A DNA stretch of 64,000 nt from Cloacibacillus porcorum (GCF_001701045.1 NZ_CP016757.1:2878219-2942218), one strand, 5' to 3'; positions 15,975 through 25,516 are shown, counted from the first letter of the stretch. Notes: generated by a model from the letters alone, not told the origin. Translations and numbers: made by a program.

Positions 15975-15999
15975 TCATGTACGGCTAAAGATAGGACTG

Positions 16000-17178
16000 C
16001 TACTGCGCGAGAAAATCCGCCGCGAACTGCGCCGCAAGCGCCGCCCCCATCGGGAGTATCTTCTCGTCGACCGTGTAGCATTCGTGGTGGTTGGACATCC
16101 CCGAGCCGGGGACATTTTCGCTGCGTCCGCCAATGAAGCCGTAAACTCCCGGGGCTTTCTCCATGAGGAAGGAGAAGTCCTCCGAGCCCATCAGCTTTTC
16201 AAAAGGAGCCAGCACCTCTTCGCCGAAGAGCTTCACCGCCGCGCCGCGCGCCGTCTCTACGACCTGTTCGTCGGAATTTATCACGGCGGGACAGAGGTAT
16301 TTGTATTTAAGCTCCGCGGTGCAGCCGTAACCGGCCGCCACATCTTCGGCGGTCTTTCTGATCATCTCCTCCATCTTCAGGCGAAATTTCGGGTCAAAGG
16401 TACGCACCGTGCCATCCATGACGGCCTTGTCGGCGATGATGTTGAAACGCTGTCCCGCGTCAAATGTACCGACGGTAAGGACGAGCGAGTTGAGCGGGTT
16501 GTTCACACGGCTGACGATCGCCTGCAGCGCCATGATAACGGCGGAGGCGGCGGCGACCGCGTCGCGTCCCAAGTGCGGCGCAGAACCATGGCTCGCCTCG
16601 CCCCTGACCGTCAGCGTGAACATATCACAGGAGGCCATACGCTCACCGCGTTCGATGTTAACCTTTCCGGCGTCGAGCTGACCCCATACATGCGCGCCAT
16701 ATACCGCGTCTACGCCATCCATCAGCCCGCGGGCGACGGCGTCCTTCGCGCCGAGGGCCAACTCCTCGGCCGGCTGGAAGAAGAATTTCACCGTACCGTG
16801 AAGTTCATCGCGTATCTCCGACAGTATCTTTGCCGCGCCAAGCTGTATCGCGATGTGGGCGTCATGTCCGCAGGCGTGCATCTTGCCCTCGTTCTGCGAG
16901 GCAAAGGGAAGCCCCGTCGCCTCTTTTACTGGCAGAGCGTCGATATCGGCCCGCAGCAGCACGGTAAGGCCGGGCTTAGCGCCCTTCAGCGACGCTACGC
17001 AGCCGTACATGCCGTCGAAGCGCTCAACGGAGAGTCCCATCGCCTCAAGGTCCTTTATGATGGCCTCAGTCGTCTCCGCCTCATGCTCCGTAAGTTCCGG
17101 ATGAGCATGGTAATACCGGCGCCTCTCCACTATATAGTCGTTGTATTTCGCGGCCAGAGCCTTGATGTCAGCAGCCAT
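16000..17178 (-). CDS. M20D amidohydrolase (paralog 2)
   Basis: 392 residues, a metal-dependent amidohydrolase of the IAA-amino-acid hydrolase/N-acyl-amino-acid group. HAHPELTEHE opens the catalytic domain. LLRADIDALPVKE, KMHACGHDAHIA (Cys and His metal ligands), QPAEE (catalytic Glu pair), GAHVWG and MGSEDFSF supply the remaining ligands. It shares the same domain plan and much sequence with the next gene, so the two arose by tandem duplication. Its ATG overlaps the stop of that gene by one base. With the transporter it probably forms an uptake and deacylation unit. Substrate unknown. Confidence 0.9.
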   Translation of the reverse strand: MAADIKALAAKYNDYIVERRRYYHAHPELTEHEAETTEAIIKDLEAMGLSVERFDGMYGCVASLKGAKPGLTVLLRADIDALPVKEATGLPFASQNEGKMHACGHDAHIAIQLGAAKILSEIRDELHGTVKFFFQPAEELALGAKDAVARGLMDGVDAVYGAHVWGQLDAGKVNIERGERMASCDMFTLTVRGEASHGSAPHLGRDAVAAASAVIMALQAIVSRVNNPLNSLVLTVGTFDAGQRFNIIADKAVMDGTVRTFDPKFRLKMEEMIRKTAEDVAAGYGCTAELKYKYLCPAVINSDEQVVETARGAAVKLFGEEVLAPFEKLMGSEDFSFLMEKAPGVYGFIGGRSENVPGSGMSNHHECYTVDEKILPMGAALAAQFAADFLAQ

Positions 17179-18359
17179 TATCCCGCCGCCCTTTCATCTG
17201 TAAAATCTTTCGCGAACTGCGCGTAGAGGGCCGCGCCGCGGTGCAGCGCATCCTCGTCAACGGTGAATTTGTCGCTGTGGTTGGAGTAGGTGATACCCTT
17301 CGAGGGGTTGAGCGCGCCGATGAAGCCATAGAAGCCGGGAACCTTCTCCATAAAGTAGGCGAAGTCCTCCGAACCGGTGAGCCGCGGCATCGTCGTCAGT
17401 ACCTTCTCGCCGTAGAGCTTCACGGCGGCGTTTCTCGCGATCCTGTTCAAATCGTCGTGGTCGTTGATGATGGGGCCGGGGAAGCGGTCGTACTGGAACT
17501 CGGCCTCGCAGCCGAGAGCCTCCGCGGTGTTCTTAATGATCTTTTCAAGCTGGCTGTCGATCGTCTTGCGCAGTTCGCGCGAGTAGGTGCGCACCGTACC
17601 CTCCATCACCGCCTCGTTCGCAATGATGTTGAAGCGCTGTCCGGCGTGTACCGTGCCGACGGAGACGACGAGCGTGTTGAGCGGGTCGTTGACGCGGCTG
17701 ACGAAGGTCTGGAGGTTCATGATGATGGAGGCCGCAGCGACGACCGCATCATGGCCGAGGTGCGGTGCGGAGCCGTGGGCGGCGAGCCCGCGGACGGTAA
17801 TTTTAAAGTTATCGCAGGAGGCCATGCGCCCGCCCGGCTCAAGGCTCATGAGCGGCGCGTCGAATACGCCCCAGATGTGCATGCCGAAGATCGCATCGAC
17901 GCCGTCAAGACAGCCCTTTTCGACATAATATTCAGCTCCGTGGCAGGATTCCTCGGCGGACTGGAACATAAGCTTTACCGTTCCGTGGATATCCTCACGC
18001 ATCTCCATGAGAATCTTTGCCGCACCAAGCAGCATCGCGATATGGGCGTCGTGTCCGCAGGCGTGCATCTTTCCCTCGTTTTCCGAGGCAAAAGGCAGGC
18101 CCGTCTTCTCCGTCGAGGGCAGCGCGTCTATGTCGGCGCGCAGCATTACTACCGGTCCAGGTTTGCCGCCCTTGATAGTCCCGATGAGGCCGTAATAGTC
18201 GGGGAAAGTCTCAACGGCGATCCCCATCGCCTCAAGTTCGCCCTTGATCGCCGCCGTCGTCTCTTTTTCCTCAAACGAAAGTTCGGGGTGGGCGTGGAAC
18301 CGGCGTCGCTGGGCGACGATGTAATCGTTGTGCCTTTCGGCAGCTTCTTTTATGTTCAT
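17178..18359 (-). CDS. M20D amidohydrolase (paralog 1)
   Basis: 393 residues, a close relative of the downstream gene: HAHPELSFEEKET, LRADIDALPSTE, KMHACGHDAHIAMLLGA, QSAEESCHGAEYYV, GMHIWG and LTGSEDFAYFM. A notable change is QSAEE in place of the more usual QPAEE. It lies 57 bases after the transporter gene on the same strand. Such enzymes hydrolyse N-acyl amino acids, hippurate-like compounds or peptides. In an amino-acid fermenter the product would feed catabolism, but this is inference. Confidence 0.9.
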   Translation of the reverse strand: MNIKEAAERHNDYIVAQRRRFHAHPELSFEEKETTAAIKGELEAMGIAVETFPDYYGLIGTIKGGKPGPVVMLRADIDALPSTEKTGLPFASENEGKMHACGHDAHIAMLLGAAKILMEMREDIHGTVKLMFQSAEESCHGAEYYVEKGCLDGVDAIFGMHIWGVFDAPLMSLEPGGRMASCDNFKITVRGLAAHGSAPHLGHDAVVAAASIIMNLQTFVSRVNDPLNTLVVSVGTVHAGQRFNIIANEAVMEGTVRTYSRELRKTIDSQLEKIIKNTAEALGCEAEFQYDRFPGPIINDHDDLNRIARNAAVKLYGEKVLTTMPRLTGSEDFAYFMEKVPGFYGFIGALNPSKGITYSNHSDKFTVDEDALHRGAALYAQFAKDFTDERAAG

Positions 18360-18416
18360 TTCAAGCCTCCTAAAACGTTCTCCGCCGACGCTGACGCGCC
18401 GACGGAGGTTTACAGC

Positions 18417-19613
18417 TTAAAGCAGTCCGATAAATATACCGGCGATAACAACCGAGGTGATCGTGACCGTCACAAAGCCGCCGACGATCATCTGCGGCAG
18501 CATCGAGTCAAGCAGGTACTGATGCTCTTCGGGAGTCTCCGCGAGAGCCTTGACCGACTCCTCAGTGAGGATGTAGTTTGGCGGGAAGCCGTATAGCGCC
18601 GTCAGCGATGTTGCAAAGGCCATCTCCCAGCTTACTTTCAATATCCTCCCGACGAGGATCGAAAGCACCGCCATGCCCGCAACGCCGACGACGATGATCG
18701 TCAGCATCGGCCCGATACACTCGCCGAGCATCTGCGGCGTTGCGTCCTTGAGTCCGGCGAAGACGAAGATCATCAGCACATACATGAGGAATCCATAGGA
18801 ACCGGCCTTATGCAGCGCGTTCTTCTCCAGGAAGCCGAGCTCGGTGAAGATGATACCGAAGAGCAGCGCGATAACCGCCATGTTGATGCCGGTCACCTTT
18901 GCCACAAGGCTCGCGAGCCAGGCTGAGAACATCAGCTTCGCGAGGATGAGGGCCGTCGTCGAATATTTCGCGGGGACTTCGGGGAAGATACGGTACTTCA
19001 GAACGTCGCTCGTCGCCATGTTGCCGACGGTGGTGTCTACTTTCTCGTTTTTGTTCACCTGGACCTCGCCGCTGCGGTACTTCGCCAGCAGGCGGCGTCC
19101 CTCAAGCTTGAGACAGACGGCGGTCAGCGGATAGCCGAAGAACCCCTGCACCGCGTACATCGCGATCGCAAGCACGGCGGCCGTCGTGAGGCCCTTTTCC
19201 GCGGCGGCGCTGTTCATCATCGTCGCGGCGACGATGCCGCCCGTAAGCGGCGGAAGTCCGGCGATGACGTAGGCGCGGCCGACAAGCGGGATGCAGATGA
19301 ACCAGCAGAGGGCAACCATGCCCGCAAGCCCCGCGAGCGTGATGCAGATTATCTTCCACTGGTCAAGCAGCTGCCGGATGGAGATGATCGTCCCCATATG
19401 GGTGATGCAGAGCATGATGACGAGCGTGCCTCCGAGCGGCGCGCCCATCCCCGCGAGAGCCACGATGTCCTTCGGGAAGAAGGTCCAGTAGCCGAAGAGG
19501 AAGAGCGTCGCGATGACGAAGACCGAGGGAATCCATGCCTTTGTCTTGGTACCGACAAACTCGCCTATGTAATAGACGACAGCAAGAACTAAAAATGCCA
19601 CAATACTGCTCAT
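18417..19613 (-). CDS. Polytopic membrane transporter, family uncertain
   Basis: 398 residues with about ten or more hydrophobic helices. The two halves look pseudo-symmetric, with glycine-rich re-entrant-like segments (PLTGGIVAATMMNSAAAE at about 145-162, and a second polar stretch, TALYGFPPNYILTEES, at about 345-360). A hydrophilic loop near 190-215 splits the halves. This layout recalls Na+/glutamate (ESS/GltS) and 2-oxoacid permease folds, but I cannot assign a family firmly. It is the first gene of the minus-strand unit with the two M20 amidohydrolases, so it likely imports their substrate. A palindrome lies upstream. Confidence 0.75.
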   Translation of the reverse strand: MSSIVAFLVLAVVYYIGEFVGTKTKAWIPSVFVIATLFLFGYWTFFPKDIVALAGMGAPLGGTLVIMLCITHMGTIISIRQLLDQWKIICITLAGLAGMVALCWFICIPLVGRAYVIAGLPPLTGGIVAATMMNSAAAEKGLTTAAVLAIAMYAVQGFFGYPLTAVCLKLEGRRLLAKYRSGEVQVNKNEKVDTTVGNMATSDVLKYRIFPEVPAKYSTTALILAKLMFSAWLASLVAKVTGINMAVIALLFGIIFTELGFLEKNALHKAGSYGFLMYVLMIFVFAGLKDATPQMLGECIGPMLTIIVVGVAGMAVLSILVGRILKVSWEMAFATSLTALYGFPPNYILTEESVKALAETPEEHQYLLDSMLPQMIVGGFVTVTITSVVIAGIFIGLL

Positions 19614-19658
19614 AAAAATACCTCCTATACAAATGTTATTGCGTAGAGTTATTTTACC

Positions 19659-19678
19659 GTATTTACCATGGTATGTAC
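19659..19678. promoter_or_regulatory. Palindromic operator candidate upstream of the transporter
   Basis: GTA-N2-TACCATGGTA-N2-TAC is a 20-base palindrome, perfect outside the N2 positions. It lies 45 bases before the transporter start in an AT-rich divergent gap shared with transketolase. Similar half-sites (TTTACC, TATTTATCACG) flank it. The pattern suits a dimeric regulator such as a GntR/FCD protein. Confidence 0.5.
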
Positions 19679-19857
19679 GTATTTATCACGTAAAAGTTTT
19701 TTAATCACATATTTCCATATAATCTGCCAAAGTTTTGCATAAAAATTTATATTTCCGCAGGAAAATTTTTCCCAAAATTGAGCGCTTTAGCTGTACAATT
19801 GGAGGAGTTATGTGTTTGCATAATTCCCTTTGAACAATGAGAGGAGTTTTCTGTTAA

Positions 19858-21792
19858 ATGAAGGTCACAGAAGAGATACGGAATTTTAAGGCGGAGTCGA
19901 TCAGCGCCAAGGGCATCGAGGAACTGAAAGAGGCGTCGCGCGAGGCGCGCGTCTGGGCAGTCGTCGCAACAGCGGCGGCAAAGAGCGGACATCCCGCGGG
20001 AGCGCTCTCGTCAATGGATATTTACATGACGCTGCTCGGCGCGGCGAACGTCACGCCCGCGCTCGCGGACTCGCCGGAGCGCGACCGCATAGTCGTCAGC
20101 CACGGCCACACCTCGGCGGGCTTCTACGCCGCGCTCGCCGAATACGGCTTTTTCCCCGCGCATGAGATGGCGGCGAACTTCCGCCGCGCCGGCAGCCCCT
20201 ATCAGGGACATGTCGAACGCGACGTCCCCGGCGTGGACTGGGGAACGGGCAACCTCGGGCAGGGACTTGCGGCGGGCGTAGGATTCGCGCTTGCGGCGCG
20301 CGCCCGCGGTTCACAGGCGCACAGCTGGGTCGTCATGGGCGACGGCGAACAGGTCAAGGGACAGGTCGCCGAGGCGCGCAGGCTCGCGGCGAAAGAAAAA
20401 CTGACAAACCTCACCGCGCTCGTCGACTGGAACGACATCCAGATAAGCGGCCGCCTGGAAGAGGTCATGCCCGTCAACATTCCCGCCCTCTGGGCCGCCG
20501 ACGGCTGGCAGGTCGTCGAATGCGACGGCCATGATTATAACGCGCTTTACAGGGCGATGAAGGCTGCGAAAGAGGCCTCCGTGCCGACGGTCATCCTCTG
20601 CCGGACGACGATGGGCAAGGGCGTATCCTTCATGGAAAACATTCCCGATTACCACGGAAAGCCCGCCGCCGGTGAAAAACTCGAACAGGCCCTCAAAGAG
20701 CTCGGCAGCGACATCTCCCTCTTTAACGCGGTGCTCGAAGAGCGTAAGGGGCCGCTCCCCAAGGGACGCCACGTCGCTCCGGAAAAGCCGGCGCTTGAAC
20801 TCGGAGTCCCACACACCTATACAAGGGAAGATAAAAAGGACAACCGCGGCGCCTTCGGAAAGGCTCTCGCGGAGGTCGGAGAGCTCAACTATAAAAAGGC
20901 GGACGCGACGCCGATGCTCGTATTTGACTGCGACCTCGCCGGTTCGGTGAAGGTCGACAGCTTCGCGAAGCTCTGCCCCGACAACTATGTCGAGGCCGGC
21001 ATCCAGGAGCATATGACGGCGACCGCCGCCGGCGCGGCCTCGGCCGCGGGAGTCGTCTCCGTATGGGCCGATTTCGGCGTCTTCGCGAGCGACGAGGTCT
21101 ATAACCAGCAGCGGCTCAACGACATCAACCGCGCCGGTACGAAGACGGTGCTCACCCACTCCGGCCTCGACGTCGGCGAAGACGGCATGACGCATCAGTG
21201 CATCGACTATGTCGGCCTCTTCCGCAACACCTTCGGCTGGAACGTCGTCGTTCCCGCAGACCCGAACCAGACAGACCGCGCGACGCGCTGGATGCTGACT
21301 GAGCCAGGCAATATCTGCCTCGCGATGGGACGCAGCGTGCTCCCCGTGGTCACAAAAGAGGACGGAACACCCTTCTACGGCGGGGACTATGAGTTCCGCG
21401 ACGGCGCGATAGACCTGCTGCGCGAGGGAACCGACGTCGTCATCCTCGCAATGGGACATCTCGCGGGCCGTGCCGTCGAAGCGCACGAGGCGCTCGCGAA
21501 AGAGGGGATCAGCGCCAAAGTGCTACACTGCGCGACGCCGCTCACAATGGATAAGGAGGCGCTCTTCGCGCTCGTCGGGGAGCTGCCGCTTCTCACCTGC
21601 GAGGACCACCACGCCGACACCGGCATCGGCGCCGTCGCCGCGATGGCCTTCGCGCGCGCCGGCAAAGCGGTCAGAATAAAGAACCTCGGCGTAACACGCT
21701 ACGGGCTTTCAGGCTCGAACAGCGACGTCCTCGCCGATATGGGGCTCACCGCCGCCGGCATCGCCGCCGGGGTGAGGGAACTGCTTAAATGA
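19858..21792 (+). CDS. tkt: Transketolase
   Basis: 644 residues, the single-chain bacterial type. Thiamine-diphosphate enzyme that transfers two-carbon units in the pentose phosphate pathway. SGHPAGALSSMDIY opens the PP domain; the cofactor site is VVMGDGEQVKGQ followed by VDWNDIQISG. The pyrimidine domain shows EAGIQEHMTATAAGAA, SVWADFGVF and THSGLDVGEDGMTHQ, then the C-terminal domain. A GAGGAG site lies 10-12 bases before the ATG. The stop overlaps the trmI start (ATGA). thiC and rpe elsewhere in the window serve the same cofactor and pathway. Confidence 0.96.
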   Translation: MKVTEEIRNFKAESISAKGIEELKEASREARVWAVVATAAAKSGHPAGALSSMDIYMTLLGAANVTPALADSPERDRIVVSHGHTSAGFYAALAEYGFFPAHEMAANFRRAGSPYQGHVERDVPGVDWGTGNLGQGLAAGVGFALAARARGSQAHSWVVMGDGEQVKGQVAEARRLAAKEKLTNLTALVDWNDIQISGRLEEVMPVNIPALWAADGWQVVECDGHDYNALYRAMKAAKEASVPTVILCRTTMGKGVSFMENIPDYHGKPAAGEKLEQALKELGSDISLFNAVLEERKGPLPKGRHVAPEKPALELGVPHTYTREDKKDNRGAFGKALAEVGELNYKKADATPMLVFDCDLAGSVKVDSFAKLCPDNYVEAGIQEHMTATAAGAASAAGVVSVWADFGVFASDEVYNQQRLNDINRAGTKTVLTHSGLDVGEDGMTHQCIDYVGLFRNTFGWNVVVPADPNQTDRATRWMLTEPGNICLAMGRSVLPVVTKEDGTPFYGGDYEFRDGAIDLLREGTDVVILAMGHLAGRAVEAHEALAKEGISAKVLHCATPLTMDKEALFALVGELPLLTCEDHHADTGIGAVAAMAFARAGKAVRIKNLGVTRYGLSGSNSDVLADMGLTAAGIAAGVRELLK

Positions 21793-22682
21793 TCCAGGCG
21801 GGAGATCTGGTATTCATCTGGAACCCCAAAAAGGGAGACAGCTTTCTCGTCAAGGTCCAGCCCGGGCAAAGCCAGGGCACTCACTTCGGGCAGATAAAAC
21901 ACGCCGAGCTCATGGAGCACGACTACGGCGAAGGTATCCGTACGCCGAAGGGCGAGGTCTACTTTCTGCTGCGGCCGACGCTCGGCGAGTATACCCGCCG
22001 CCTTAAAAGGCAGACGCAGATCGTCTTTCCCAAAGAGGCGGGCTTCATCATCGAGCATCTCAACATCTTCCCCGGCTGTACCGTCGTCGAGTGCGGCACC
22101 GGCTCCGGCAGCCTCTGCTGCACCTTCGCCCACTTCGTCGGCGACACGGGAAAGGTCTGCACCTATGACCGCCGTGAAGAGTTCTCCGCGCTCGCGCGCA
22201 AAAACGCCGAAAAATGGGGCGTCGCGCACCGCATAGAATTCAACGTCCGCTCGCTTGACGAGGGCTTCAAAGAGCGCGGCGCGGACGCCGTATTCCTCGA
22301 CGTACCGACGCCGTGGGACTATATCGACAAGGCCTATGAGGCGCTCGCCCCGGGAAACCACCTGGGGATACTCGTGCCGACGACGAACCAGATATCAGAT
22401 ACGCTGCGCGCGCTGCAGGAATTCGGCTTCGCCGACGTGCAGGTGGTCGAGATAATGCTCCGTTATTTCAAGACGGAGCCGAACCGCATCCGCCCCGAGG
22501 ATATGATGATCGGACATACCGGCTATCTCATCTTCGCCGTCAAGACGCTGCCCCTGCCGGAGATAAAGCCGGCGGAGAGTGCGGAAACGGCGGAAGAAAG
22601 CGCCGAGCCCTGCGGTAAAGCGGCGGAGGCGGCCTCTCCGGCCGAGACAGAACAGACGGAGAATAGCGAACAGGTATTTTAA
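21789..22682 (+). CDS. trmI: tRNA (adenine-58-N1)-methyltransferase TrmI
   Basis: 297 residues. It makes m1A58 in the T-loop of tRNA with SAM. The N-terminal beta domain (KKGDSFLVKVQPGQSQGTHFG) precedes the Rossmann domain with VVECGTGSGSLCCTFAHFVG (SAM loop), YDRREEF (ribose acid) and VFLDVPTPWDYI (catalytic Asp). The C-terminal about 45 residues are Glu/Ala-rich and low-complexity, beyond the normal fold. The ATG overlaps the transketolase stop, and queH starts one base after its stop, so translation is coupled through all three. Confidence 0.93.
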   Translation: MIQAGDLVFIWNPKKGDSFLVKVQPGQSQGTHFGQIKHAELMEHDYGEGIRTPKGEVYFLLRPTLGEYTRRLKRQTQIVFPKEAGFIIEHLNIFPGCTVVECGTGSGSLCCTFAHFVGDTGKVCTYDRREEFSALARKNAEKWGVAHRIEFNVRSLDEGFKERGADAVFLDVPTPWDYIDKAYEALAPGNHLGILVPTTNQISDTLRALQEFGFADVQVVEIMLRYFKTEPNRIRPEDMMIGHTGYLIFAVKTLPLPEIKPAESAETAEESAEPCGKAAEAASPAETEQTENSEQVF

Positions 22683-22683
22683 A

Positions 22684-23232
22684 TTGACAGAAAAGAGGCT
22701 GCTCCTGCATATATGCTGCGCGCCCGACGCCACCGTTCCGTGGCCCTCGCTGATCGGCGAGGGCTGCGAAACGGTGGGATATTTTTACGGCGGCAACATC
22801 CATCCAAAAATGGAATATGACAGGAGAGCGGCCGCGGTCTCCGCGCTGGCCGAACAGACCGGCGCGGAGCTCTTTTTGGCGGACTATTCGCCGGAGCCGT
22901 GGTTTGAGGCGGTGCGCGGTCTCGAAAAAGAGCCGGAGCGCGGGGCCCGCTGCGAAAAATGTTTCGCGCTGCAGCTGGAGGCCGCCGCCGAGTGGGGCGC
23001 CGCCCACGGCTTCACGCACCTCTGCACGACGCTCACCATCAGTCCGCACAAAGATGTAAATCTCATCAACGAGATCGGCGCGCGCGCCGCCGCGGCCCGC
23101 GGCCTCGTGTGGGTGGAGAGGGTCTGGCGGAAAAACGACGGCTTCAAGCGCTCCGTCGAAATAAGCAAAGAGCTCGGCCTCTACCGGCAAAACTACTGCG
23201 GCTGTATTTTTTCCCAGAACATAGAGTTATAA
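22684..23232 (+). CDS. queH: Epoxyqueuosine reductase QueH
   Basis: About 182 residues if it starts at TTG 22684, one base after trmI. It carries out the last step of queuosine synthesis, reducing epoxyqueuosine in tRNA, as the non-QueG type (DUF208). Fe-S and active-site cysteines are visible: LLLHICCAPDA (CC at about 11-12), RGARCEKCFALQ (CxxC at about 80) and NYCGC at the end. YGGNIHPKMEYDRR and TTLTISPHKD are family motifs. No strong ribosome site precedes the TTG, so coupling to trmI is probable; the homology leaves little room for a later start. Confidence 0.9.
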   Translation: MTEKRLLLHICCAPDATVPWPSLIGEGCETVGYFYGGNIHPKMEYDRRAAAVSALAEQTGAELFLADYSPEPWFEAVRGLEKEPERGARCEKCFALQLEAAAEWGAAHGFTHLCTTLTISPHKDVNLINEIGARAAAARGLVWVERVWRKNDGFKRSVEISKELGLYRQNYCGCIFSQNIEL

Positions 23233-23363
23233 TTATTTGATAAACCGAGTTGACATGACAGCTCCCTGCGATAGACACGGGGGAACGGTTTTTGCTGTCA
23301 AAGGCTCTCCTGACGGAAACCTGACAGAAATCATAATAAGGCTGCTGACCAGAGGTGAGGTAA

Positions 23364-24362
23364 ATGACAGACAAACCTGAAACAAAACTTCCCTCGGGAA
23401 AACTCTCGCCCGAGGCGCTCAAACGCAACGTATTGTCATATAACGGCGCGCCGCGCCCCGAGGTGCTGATCGGCCCCGGCGTCGGCGAGGACGCCGCCGT
23501 CATCAAATGGCCCGAGGGAAAATATATGGTATTCGCCTCCGACCCCATCGTCGGGGCGGAGAGCGGCGCGGGGCGGCTGCTCGTAAGGATAAATTCAAAC
23601 GACATCGCATCCAAGGGCGGCGATCCAGCCTATCTCGCCGTCACGCTGATACTGCCGCCATCCTTCGGCGAGGAGGGCGCGGCGCGCATCATGCGCGAGA
23701 TCGACGAGGAGTGCCGCGCACAGGGTATCGCAGTCGCCGGCGGTCACACGGAATTCAACGACCGCTACGACCGCCCCGTCATCATGGGGGCGCTCGTCGG
23801 CACCGCGGACAAGGTGATGCGCGCGAAGGACATCTCCGAGGGCGACCTGCTGATAGTGACCAAGCACATCGGTATCGAAGGCATGTCCATACTGGCGCTC
23901 GACCGCCCGGATCTGCTGTCGCCCTTCATGAGCAAGGCGGAGATCGCCGAGATACTATCATGGTCCGAGATGACCTCGGTGCTTGCGGAATCGCGCCTGC
24001 TGCGTCCCTTCGCGAAATTCATGCACGACCCCACGGAGGGCGGCTTTATGGGCGGCCTTGACGAGATATGTTCACTCTGCGGACTGCGCGCCGAGCTTGA
24101 CCGCGAGTCGCTCGCGATACATCCGCTGACGCGGCGCGCCGCCGAAAACCTCAGTTTCGACCCGCTGCACCTCATCGCCTCCGGCAGCATGCTCGCCGTG
24201 GTGCCCGAACGTCACGCGCAGGAGGCGCTCTCCGCGCTGGCGGCGGCGGGGATAGAGGCGGCCGTCGCGGGGCGCATGGGCGGCAAGCTGGAAGCGCCGC
24301 TGCCCGAACCGGCGGAGGAGCTTTGGCGGCTGCTCAAGATGGAGAAAAAAGATGCGCGCTGA
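23364..24362 (+). CDS. AIR-synthase/HypE-like protein
   Basis: 332 residues. PurM-fold ATP-binding protein: IGPGVGEDAAVIKW (about 36-49), ASDPIVGAESGAGRLLVRINSNDIASKGGDP, the VAGGHTEFNDRYDRPVIMGALVG strand and LIVTKHIGIEGMSILALDR are typical of the AIR synthase-related/HypE group. True HypE ends in a PRIC motif with a terminal cysteine, which is absent here, and no other hyp genes are adjacent. It is therefore a HypE-like paralog of unknown substrate. It overlaps the M24 peptidase by 11 bases. The gap upstream (23233-23363) holds a TGACAGC/GCTGTCA inverted repeat. Confidence 0.8.
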   Translation: MTDKPETKLPSGKLSPEALKRNVLSYNGAPRPEVLIGPGVGEDAAVIKWPEGKYMVFASDPIVGAESGAGRLLVRINSNDIASKGGDPAYLAVTLILPPSFGEEGAARIMREIDEECRAQGIAVAGGHTEFNDRYDRPVIMGALVGTADKVMRAKDISEGDLLIVTKHIGIEGMSILALDRPDLLSPFMSKAEIAEILSWSEMTSVLAESRLLRPFAKFMHDPTEGGFMGGLDEICSLCGLRAELDRESLAIHPLTRRAAENLSFDPLHLIASGSMLAVVPERHAQEALSALAAAGIEAAVAGRMGGKLEAPLPEPAEELWRLLKMEKKDAR

Positions 24363-25437
24363 CATCCTGCGCCGCACGGAAAAACTCGCCGCGGCACTCA
24401 AAAAGCAGGAAGCGGACGCCTTCGTAATTCTCTCGGACGAAGACGTCAACTGGGAGAGCCTCTTTTACATGAGCGGCTTTCGCGGGACGGCTGGGGCGCT
24501 CGTGGTATTCGCGGACGGAGAGGCCGAGCTGATCCTCGACGGCCGCTACGCCGTGCAGGGACGTGAACAGTCGCCGCACAAGGTATATGAACAGCGGTCA
24601 AGCCTCGTGAGCGACGTCGCCGAGAGCCTTAAAAAACACGGCTCAAAGGAGATACTCTGCGAATCCGACAAGACCTTCCACGGCACCTGGGAAAAACTCT
24701 CCGCCTGCGGCCTCTGGCGCGACGGCGGCGAAATAATAAAAGAGCTGCGGCGGCAAAAGGACGCCGGAGAGGTGGAAGATATAAAGAGGGCCGCCTCGAT
24801 TGGTGCCAAAGCATTTCTTGAGGCGCTTGACTGCGTGAAGCCAGGTATGACGGAAAAAGCTTTCGAGGCGCTGCTGAACTACAAGATAAACCTCCTCGGC
24901 GGCGGCGCGGGTTTCGATATGATCGTCGCCTCCGGCCCGCGCAGCGTCATGCCCCACGGACGCGCGAGCGAAAGGCCGATGGCGGCGGGAGAATGGGTCA
25001 CCGTAGACTACGGAGCGCGCTGGAACGGCTATTTCTGCGACATCACGCGCAACTTTTCTCTCGGAACGCCGAGCGCCGAGGCCGCGGCGATGCACGAGCT
25101 ACTCCACAGGGTCCATGACGAAACCGCGGCGATGCTGCGCGCCGGAGTATCAGGCACCGCGGTCCATAACAGGGCCGTCAGCATCTTCGCCGCCGAGGGT
25201 AAGGAGCGGTATTTCACCCACAGCCTCGGCCACGGCTTCGGCCTCGAGATACACGAAGCGCCTCTGCTTTCGCCGCGACGCGACGACATCCTGCGGGCGG
25301 GCGACGTCGTGACCATCGAACCGGGGCTCTACATTCCCGGCTTCGGAGGCATGAGGCTCGAGGACGACTACCTCGTCACAGAAGATGGTGCTGAGAGATT
25401 AACGAAAGAGTTAAATCAGTGTTTTTACAGTATTTAA
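24352..25437 (+). CDS. M24 aminopeptidase (Xaa-Pro type)
   Basis: 361 residues. A creatinase-like N-terminal domain (about 1-125) is followed by a pita-bread catalytic domain. All five dimetal ligands are visible: VDYGARWNGYFCDITR (two Asp), HSLGHGFGLEIHEAP (His), VVTIEPGLY (Glu) and GMRLEDDYLVT (Glu). It should cleave N-terminal residues before proline in the cytosol. It overlaps the HypE-like gene. Rubredoxin follows after about 80 bases with its own -10. Peptidases fit a protein-fermenting lifestyle. Confidence 0.92.
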   Translation: MRADILRRTEKLAAALKKQEADAFVILSDEDVNWESLFYMSGFRGTAGALVVFADGEAELILDGRYAVQGREQSPHKVYEQRSSLVSDVAESLKKHGSKEILCESDKTFHGTWEKLSACGLWRDGGEIIKELRRQKDAGEVEDIKRAASIGAKAFLEALDCVKPGMTEKAFEALLNYKINLLGGGAGFDMIVASGPRSVMPHGRASERPMAAGEWVTVDYGARWNGYFCDITRNFSLGTPSAEAAAMHELLHRVHDETAAMLRAGVSGTAVHNRAVSIFAAEGKERYFTHSLGHGFGLEIHEAPLLSPRRDDILRAGDVVTIEPGLYIPGFGGMRLEDDYLVTEDGAERLTKELNQCFYSI

Positions 25438-25454
25438 AATTAAATTAAAACTGT

Positions 25455-25460
25455 TATAAT
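25455..25460 (+). promoter_or_regulatory. -10 element for rubredoxin
   Basis: TATAAT inside an AT-rich tract 57 bases before the rubredoxin ATG. The -35 is poor (TTTAAA-like). Confidence 0.45.
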
Positions 25461-25516
25461 AATTCTTAGTTTTTTAAGGTTAAAAATCTTAAATTAACCA
25501 AAGGAGAGGGTAAATT

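Noticed and set aside
17241-18596. 451-codon antisense ORF opposite an M20 gene
   Set aside because: A shadow of GC-rich coding DNA. Composition is Arg/Val/Asp-rich with no family motif, while the minus-strand gene has full M20 motifs.
20311-21486. 391-codon antisense ORF inside transketolase
   Set aside because: Same cause: long frames arise opposite GC-rich genes. No ribosome site and no recognisable domain.
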